DNA of 64,000 nucleotides from Diabrotica undecimpunctata (lineage: Eukaryota; Arthropoda; Insecta; Coleoptera; Chrysomelidae): NCBI RefSeq assembly GCF_040954645.1, contig NC_092803.1:65865427-65929426 (forward strand). Direction: 5' to 3'. Both the position numbers and the translations under genes were made by a program. A model generated the notes under the pieces. The model was not told where the DNA came from. It did not search any database and saw only the letters and a list, made by a program, of their open reading frames with translations. This document shows, piece by piece, positions 56,771 through 64,000 of this stretch. Position 1 is the stretch's first letter. Each line of letters opens with the position of its first letter.

Positions 56771-57181
56771 GAGCATAGGCGCAAAATTTCGGGCCAATGC
56801 TTTTTAAATGCAATTATTTTTTTCGAATCCTGAGAAAACTAACAAATATTTTTAAAAAATTTAAACGCAGAATGAAAGATTACATTATGACCGAGGGCCG
56901 AAAGTCCCTTAGAACAAACAAAAAGTTTTTTTGAATGAGATATTTGAAATTATAAATCACACTAAATTTTCTCTTTTTTTTTCACCCCTGTTAATTTATT
57001 AAAATAAACATTATAAACATATATAAACATTATAGAAGTTTTCAGGGACTCAGGCCCTCAGTAATAATGTAATCTTTCATTCTGCGTTTAAATTTTTTTA
57101 AAATACTTATTAGTTGTTTTAGGATTCGTAAAAAATTAATGCATTTAAAAAGCATTGGCCCGATATTTTGCGCCTATGCTC
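56771..57181. mobile_element. long inverted-repeat element with TTAA flanks
   Basis: A 411-bp element whose two ~145-bp halves are inverted copies (about 56771-56915 and 57035-57181), roughly 88% alike by eye. Ends start GAGCATAGGCGCAAAAT, and the arms include AACGCAGAATGAAAGATTAC. TTAA flanks both sides (56767-56770, 57182-57185), the duplication used by piggyBac-type and some other transposons. No coding capacity, so a MITE or foldback element. Confidence 0.82.
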
Positions 57182-57299
57182 TTAATAACATATATAGTAT
57201 TAAGTTACAAAACATGGAATTAAATTATTATAACTATGTACATAACAATATTTAGTAGAATTCAAATAAAACTGGAAATTCTGGGAAGATCCTGTGATA

Positions 57300-59075
57300 G
57301 ATAGATTTGAAATTTTCACTTTTTAAGTTTGACAGCTCCGCCTGCAGTTCTGTCGAGTAGCTCGACAGAACTGTTGCCGGTCTCAAGCACGGATAAAGGA
57401 TGAGGGGGTCTACTGCCAGGTTAGCATCTTACTGATAGACTCTAAAACCATACAGCTCATAGAAAAAGGATTATGCCTCAAGACAGGAATGATTTCATTA
57501 TGACGATTAACGCGAGAAAGGGGACATCGAATTAATGGAAAACGATAAATATACATCGCATCGGTACTTGAAACGAAAAGTCTCTAAACACAAGAGAGCA
57601 CAAAATTACAAAAGAGCTTGTAGAAAAAAATATAGACATGTGCACTACAAGAGACGAGAAAAAAGGAAACGGTCAAATTATGCTGGATGACTATATCATG
57701 ATTTACAGTGGTGTTGCGGAAGAAACCAGGGCCAAAGAAGGAGCCGCCCTGTTAGTACACAGAAAATTTTTACACCAAGTACAAGAAAGTAAATATATCT
57801 CTGAAAGAATAGTAAGTGTAAAAGATAAACTGGAAGTCAAACCTCTAAATGTGATAGCGATCTATGCATCAAAGAATCACAGAGATACCACCACAAGGGA
57901 AAACATCTACAGACATCTTCAGACTGTAATAAACGATACTCCAAATGATGAATATATAATCATTATGGGTGATTTTAACGCCTGTGTTGGCAATGATACA
58001 GTTCCAGGAATAAAACAGCGATATAATGAATAAGTATATCAGAAATGAAAACGGTGACCTTCTGACGGACCTCTGCAGCATAAACGAAATAAGTATTAAT
58101 AATACATTTTTCTCTCACAAAAAAAACAACACAAATACACTTTTGAAAACATTAGGGGACAAATATCTACGATAGACTATATTCTGTCGAAAAGAGAGTT
58201 ACACTCCTCTCAAATCTTAGATGTAAGGGTACTAACATCAGCCAAAATAGGAAGCGATCATAAATTGGTATTGTGCAAAATCCGAATGAAAACACATATG
58301 TGATAACAAAACATCAGAATACACCACAAAGATAAAAGTCGAAAGCTTAAAGGATGACACCACAAGATACATCTTACCAAAAAAAAAAAAATAGAAAAAA
58401 TCAGAAACACATATCACACAGAAAGTGATGAAGTCGAAGAAAGCTGATGAAAAATTAAGTATAATATCTTAACCTCGCCCAAGGGAGTTCTTAGTGAAAG
58501 AAATATAAATAAAAATAGATCGATCACAACGCAAAGAACTCCATGGTTTAATACAAAAGTGAAGAAAAAGTGTAAAGAAAAAGTTTACCTGAAATACATG
58601 TCAACCAAAACACAAGAGGCATACCATAATTATAAGACAATAACAACGAAACACCTGAATGTGTAAGAAAAATAAAAAATAATCACTAAGAACGCTTTAT
58701 AAAAGAAATGGAGTATGATTTTTATGGCCTGCATAAGGAAATACGGCACTTTATAAGAAATCAAAGAACGAAGTTAAAGGAACTAATAGAACCAAAACAC
58801 ATAGAAAAGGATACATGGATTGACTACCTAAAAAAAGCTGCTCCATGCAGAGGAAGAACAAACGACGCTAGAACCGGGCACACCAGAAAGAACCATAAAC
58901 GAAGAACTTAAGATAAATCTACAGGGAGTTCGTAAAATACTTGAAAAGCTGAAGCACATAAAAGCAGAAGTTAAGGACATAATACCAAACGAATTATTGA
59001 AATATTAAACTTAACAAAACACAATAAAATACTGGAAGAATGGAGAACGAGCGAGCTAATTCTACTATGTTTCAC
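57300..59075 (+). pseudogene. LINE 5' half: 5'UTR, endonuclease, RT start
   Basis: A GC-richer leader (57330-57440, TCAAGCACGGATAAAGGATG) precedes an AP-endonuclease domain: LNTREHKITKELVEKNIDMC, then DEKKGNGQIMLDDYIMIYSG, KPLNVIAIYASKNHRDTTT and YIIIMGDFNACVGND (catalytic GDFNA). A frameshift near 58030 follows, then DLLTDLCSINEISINNTFF, IDYILSKRELHSSQILDV and KIGSDHKLVLCKIR (the terminal SDH). A linker has TPWFNTKVKKKCKEKVYLKY and EMEYDFYGLHKEIRHFIRNQ. The reverse transcriptase begins with LEKLKHIKAE-like sequence and is cut off at about 59075, where repeat X starts. It is the N-terminal counterpart of the main LINE family. Confidence 0.85.
57350..57378. other. 13-bp perfect hairpin in LINE leader
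   Basis: CAGTTCTGTCGAG and CTCGACAGAACTG flank a TAG loop. It lies in the 5' leader of the LINE at 57300 and could be a structured 5' UTR element. Confidence 0.7.
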
Positions 59076-59098
59076 GAATCATTAATTAATAATTCTTC

Positions 59099-59465
59099 TA
59101 CCGGAATGTAAGTCGTATTTTAGTTATTTACCAATTTATTTCAATTCAATAGATTATCTTATACCAATTTGTGGGTTTTTACTTTGTCTACTTCATCAAT
59201 TTTATTCATATTAATAATCAGACATGTAATATTGGCATAATTATTGTAATTGTTATCTTTATAAGACAGCATCCTAATGTGGGCTTTGTAATTTCAGCAT
59301 TTAATTTACCTGGTACCGTTAGACCTGAAGATGCTTAGCAAAGTGTAATAAGCGAAACCGGTCGTTTTGGTGGTAAAATTAAATTGATTGTGAGTAAGTT
59401 TTATTTTATTTCTTTTTACCTATTTCAAATGGACTTACACAGCCAACACATTCATGATTATTTTC
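59099..59465 (+). repeat. hammerhead-bearing repeat X, copy 2 (uninterrupted)
   Basis: About 367 bp matching the two blocks of X copy 1 (26010-26655) without the Y insertion: TACCGGAATGTAAGTCG, CTTATACCAATTTGTGGG, AGACATGTAATATTGGCATA, the hammerhead, and GGACTTACACAGCCAACAC. Confidence 0.8.
59301..59383 (+). ncRNA. hammerhead ribozyme-like motif (family X), copy 2
   Basis: CTGAAGA (59325-59331; N7 = A is allowed), stem II GCTT...AAGC, GAA at 59354, stem III ACCGGT, H17 = C at 59363. Outer stem I pairs TTTACC with GGTAAA, whereas copy 1 pairs TTTACT with AGTAAA: a two-sided change that keeps the base pair. Inner stem I is AGAC with GTTT. Confidence 0.72.
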
Positions 59466-61343
59466 TATTACTTCTAGCTTTTTTCTGAAAAAAAACTGTA
59501 CGTAACTTCGTTGTAACGTCTGTAACTGTACGTAACGTCCATTCTGATCGCAACTTTAAAAATTAAACGCTCTTTCCTGCGTCTTTATATATCCTAAGCT
59601 ATAATGTTATCGTTGATTTTATACGCGTAATTACAATTTTAATTACTATTACTTATAAAAAAAAAAACAATTTAGAATAGTTTACTTATACAAAAAGTTT
59701 TGTTTTTTAATCCAAAGTGCAATAAAAACCACTCTAATTCCATAACATTTTCATATTCGGCTGAATACAATCCTGGCAACTATCAGATTGATCTCAAATA
59801 TATAGACTACCTTATCTGAATTAAAGTAGAGTAAGACAGGTAACGCTGCACTTGCATCAGGTTGATTCTGTCAATCCCAATGAGGAGCAACTCCTGTAAA
59901 AAAACTTAGAAGGTAGAGAAATGAAAGTATGGTGAAGCATAATTACACAAAACTATTTACACTATTGAAACTATAGGTAACTATAGTACTGAAACTGTAG
60001 TTAAAGGTGTTCTGTAATAAACCAAACTATGTTATTTTATCAAGCTTTTTTGTTGTGACTAGATATCGTCCACTTTCTTCCTTTGACGTATTATAACTTT
60101 CTATTCTTTTGATATAAAGTTGTAAGCTGTGGTTTAAAATCAAATGTATGGTTACTACATCTCTTTTTTTAAATTTCTCCCTTGCTGCCTACTCCTTAAA
60201 AGGTTTTGAGCGAATTTTGGTATATATGTTAGGTTGTTTTCACGATTTGGTCTTGGTGTATTATTTTTTTTTTGGACATGGCGAAATTTTAAACTTTCAC
60301 TCTTATTAAGTACCTACCAAATGGTATCCAAGTACAAAACATAATATGTGTGGTAGCGTTTATTTTTAACAGAATTCACAACACGTAGTGAATGTTTTGA
60401 ATACAAAAGACGACAGCAGCGCCGTTTAAAATGACATTCTATATTGTTAACACGAACTGTCAGTATTTTAAATCACTAGAATTACTACCATTACCACCAA
60501 TGTTGATAACTGGTTCTACTAAACTGTCTAGTATTACATCTAGTTCGCAAAATTGTTACATTTTCACAACAAATGTTTCAATACACTTCTTTCGCGAGTC
60601 TACAATTAGTTTGTAACATTACAGGAATACAATTTTTGAGAATTTATCGCACAAAAACTATTCAAAAATTCATTTTGGAAAATATTTATAACCATGCATC
60701 TCAAATAAACGAAATAGCGGAACCGATATGTTCTGTAAATCAATTACAGCTCTCATATAACAGTGGAACATCCATTAATTCCGCGCTTATCCTCTTTTTG
60801 GAATGTTTTCATACTTTTTCATTCGGTTCTCCAGCAACAACCCAATTGATCAATTTTTAATTGCCAAATAGATCAGTCTCTATACGCCCCATTTATGGGA
60901 ATATCTGTTTTTAGATCCATAATGAACAAACAGGAAAATGAAACTGATTAAGTTCTGATGAAAACCTTGCAAATAACTATGAACTATCAATGTGGTGCAT
61001 GTTTATAAGAGAAAATGCTGGATTGCAGCTTAAAAGATTTGTCAGGATGGTCTGTCTGTTACAAAACAGCATTGATAATGCAGTAATGCAAATTCCTAGT
61101 AGAATTTGTTTGTTAAAAAAATGAGAAGTTTGTACTTTGGGACATATAAAGTTAAAAGTACATATTTTTAATGGAAACTATCGGAAAAGACACATGCATA
61201 AGACGAATGAATAATTTGAAAAAACAATATAAGTATGTAATTTTATTTTTGAAATGATACATACAAAATAGATATTATTAATATGTTTTAATGCATTTTT
61301 AATATAATTTAAAACCGCTACATGTTTTGACTCATTGCCCTAT
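59466..61343. other. AT-rich spacer
   Basis: No gene recognised. Minus-strand frame near 60430-60560 reads CELDVILDSLVEPVINIGG and plus frames at 60431-60860 are open, but I know no family for either. Confidence 0.3.
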
Positions 61344-61936
61344 TGGAGGCACCACTCTTCGCTATGTGTTATTTTTTATGCGGCTTCGTTATATTCAAAC
61401 AAATACGCTACTCCACATTGGTGCTGGCGAGCCAAATATTTGCGTCATGTGTGTTTGACAGAACTAAATGGACGTGGACGTATTGACGGTCGCTGCAACT
61501 TATTTTTACTTAAATCCAGAAATCGCATTACCTTTTCGGCTTTTCATTTGTCCACTACATTTCACAGTAGGTACACCATAAATCAAAGCGTAATAGGTAC
61601 GATAGGTGTATATAAACACACAAATTTGTCGAATTAATGGTTCAAGAATAACGAGAATTATAATAAAGTTAGGTTAAGATAAACAGGGAGAGAAACACCC
61701 GTGCGAGCCAAGTGTGGGCGGTCGACACATACATTCGGAGTGCATTCTGCTTATTCGTATCCTTTGAAGTGTGTCAAAAAACAGACGACAAGTGGATGAA
61801 TACGAGTATTTGCTATTCGGGTCTTTGCTTAAGCGTGCGAATAAAGTAAATAATTGACGAATTATCTCAACACTTCGTCTTATGCTGCCGAATATGGCAC
61901 ATAACGAATAACACATAGCGAAATGTGGTGCCACCA
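61344..61936. mobile_element. TIR element, about 590 bp, non-coding
   Basis: Terminal inverted repeats of about 40 bp: left TGGAGGCACCACTCTTCGCT, right (inverted) TGGTGGCACCACATTTCGCT, both continuing ATGTGTTATT. No clear target duplication. No transposase. The terminal GGTGGCACC is itself nearly palindromic. Confidence 0.6.
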
Positions 61937-62779
61937 TAAAAGAATGGTGCATTTTATTAGTTAAAAGTAAAACAAGTAACGTCAAAAAGTTTATTCCCAT
62001 AAACTAAACATAATAAGCATTATAACCTAATATTATTTTATAAAATATTGTTTATTTTTGAAGTTTATTTTATTAGACATCTTACGCTTGGTTGGTTGTT
62101 GTCCGAGTTTCAAATTTTTCATTATTCATTTCCAATTTTTCTACAGCGGTATGAGTAACAGTCCAGTAACGTCATAGCATTACCCTTTTTATCAACATTG
62201 AACAATAAACTATGAAAATAGTATACGTAAAAATACGATGCTAAGTGTCATGCCCTATTAAAGGTCGGCGACTAATTGCGTAATCTCGGAAATGTGATTA
62301 TGAAGTAGATATTAATTATTTAGTGCCACAATATTGATTTCTCTCTCTACATTATCCATATCAAGGTCCCGATTGATGTGATATACATGTCTCATTGTGG
62401 TACATCCCTGGAGTAAACAACCGCATGGGCCTTAGTATTTGTCTATCCATTAGTGTATTCAATAAAATGGAAATGTATTACTAGGTAGTAATTTTAAGTT
62501 TTATTGGCACCTCTAAATAGTGCTGGTTTATGGTAGCACTTGGACATAATACACATTTTCAGTAAAGTGATAAATCCTGGAATTTATGCAAAACTAAAAG
62601 GTAATACCTATTACCAATATAATTTCATAAATTACCATTAATCATCAGAGATATTTAACAATATTTACTTAGAAGTTAAAATGGTCACTACCGAGACATG
62701 AATGTATTAATCAATTATATTAAAACAGTCTTTAACTTACAATGTAAGTGCAAATCAAGGTAAAAATCAATAATAATAG
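61937..62779. other. AT-rich spacer
   Basis: No gene recognised. Confidence 0.35.
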
Positions 62780-64000
62780 CAATAGAAAAAGATACATTTA
62801 AGAGAATAAAAGACGTTAAAGTGAAAAGAGTGAAAGGCCAGATAGGTGGTGATCATTATTTAGTAATGACAGCCATAAAAACGAAAAAACACAAGCAGAG
62901 AACAAAAGTAAACCAGTCGTTAAAACGCTAGAAAACACGAAAAACTATTCAAGATAATATAAAGTACAGAGAGAAAAAGTCAAACTAATGGTCAAAGAAC
63001 TCGGAATAAAAATGTAAAATGATTCGAGGGAAACGCGAAGATGTTATATCGAATTATAAAGAAAAACCTTTGAAAAATATAAGTCAAGGATGGACAAATT
63101 ATTAAAGATAAAATTAACGTAATAGAAAGATGAAGGGAATTACTAAAACGAACTGGACTACAATTGGAACAACAAGAAAGTGAAGAACAGGAGAAAAAAT
63201 ACAATATGCAAGAAAGAGGACAAGAAGAAGAAAACGAAATTAAACTGGACGAAACCTCAATATCCCTTCGAAAACTAAAAACGGGAAAATATACGACAAG
63301 AAATGTTAAAATACATGGGTGAAAAATGAGATACCTAAAGAATGGAAGACGGCAGTATTGCCATCTATCTACAAAAAAGCACATTGGGCCAATTGTAAAA
63401 ATTACAAGCCTATTTCACTGGTTTATACGATTTGCAATGTATATTAACGAATAATTGAAAGTAAGCTAAGGAAAAAATAAAAAAAAACTATAAGTGATAC
63501 TCAAGCAGCTTCTAGAGCAGAAAATTCTACCAATGACTGGATATTTGTAATGCGGCTCATTTCTGAAAAAAATATTGAAAAGATACAATTGAAACAAATG
63601 AAAAGATATACATCTGCAGCCTAGACTTAAGAAACAACCTTCTATAGTGTACACGATAATAAACTGTGGAATATATTAAGATTAAGACTATGAGATGTAG
63701 ATGCAATAATAATTTGGACTTCAAAAAGCCTTTAGATATAAAGACACAAAACATTATACAAGTAGATGATACGAGGTCAAATACATTCATCACAAATAAA
63801 GGACTCCACAGAGTAGAATTTTAAATCCACAATAATGGATATTTCGGAGGAAGTAAATAAGCAGGTTAAAGCAATTCACAATACTAGCTTACAGGAACCT
63901 AAGGCTCAATGGGCCAAACGGTCGACCTAATTACGCAAATAATAATAAAAAAGAGGCACTAGAATGAGCAAGAAAACAACGAGTGGAAAAGGTAACACAT
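62780..64000 (+). pseudogene. LINE RT N-terminal part (family B-like), runs off window
   Basis: Broken frames give, in order, a Glu/Lys-rich linker, LRKLKTGKYTTRNVKIHG (the 'LKNGKSPG.DGI..E..KYMG' block, decayed), EIPKEWKTAVLPSIYKKAHW, ANCKNYKPISLVYTICNVY, RRLIISEKNIEK-like sequence, DTRSNTFITNKGLHRVEF ('GLKQGG' region) and MDISEEVNKQVKAIHN. This fits a LINE reverse transcriptase upstream of its catalytic box. Stops are frequent. It resembles the family B copy at 14890-15615. Confidence 0.68.

Noticed and set aside
60431..60860. Overlapping plus-strand ORFs of 61 and 95 codons
   Set aside because: No family resemblance, codon use looks random, and no supporting signals.

Overview
The window reads as repeat-rich, AT-rich eukaryotic nuclear DNA from an arthropod, most likely an insect with a large transposon-swollen genome. 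A beetle is my best guess, but nothing here proves it. I see no intact host gene, rRNA, tRNA or CRISPR array. Almost every protein homology belongs to a transposable element, and nearly all of these are broken. The gaps between them are AT-rich DNA with (TA)n microsatellites. This is what a long intron or an intergenic stretch looks like.

Layout. 0-8 kb: a mariner scrap, a hAT element with its 8-bp target duplication, and a LINE split by an opposite-strand RTE-like LINE. 8-22 kb: (TA)n palindromes, a Penelope-like (PLE) remnant, an internally collapsed LTR element with a tRNA-Tyr primer site, a hammerhead-ribozyme-like site, chimeric LINE pieces, an RNase H-type LINE, and a 497-bp TIR element. 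23-26.7 kb: a degenerate Ty3/gypsy pol followed in the same frame by a macro domain plus CCCH zinc finger, then a polypurine tract and a probable 3' LTR; next come two nested hammerhead-bearing repeats. 27.5-30.2 kb: an apparently intact IS630-Tc1-mariner transposase with DD82E spacing between long inverted arms. 31-43 kb: several LINE fragments, a pyrimidine-rich tract and palindromes. 44-46 kb: a Helitron helicase remnant. 46.9 kb: one candidate host exon. 47-60 kb: more hammerhead repeats, two copies of one Tc1/mariner-like family, an RTE-like LINE, a TTAA-flanked inverted-repeat element and the 5' half of a LINE. 61-64 kb: a TIR element and another LINE.

Most notable: (1) a macro (TARG1/OARD1-like) domain plus CCCH finger that seems to be the 3'-terminal domain of a gypsy-type polyprotein; (2) three sequence families carrying type I hammerhead motifs, two of them with compensatory base changes between copies, and all with a self-complementary stem III that suggests dimeric ribozymes; (3) an intact DD82E ('Sailor'-type) transposase whose inverted arms match solo and paired copies elsewhere in the window; (4) a recurrent pairing of near-perfect palindromes with (TA)n tracts.

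All family assignments are by eye from motifs. None was checked against a database.
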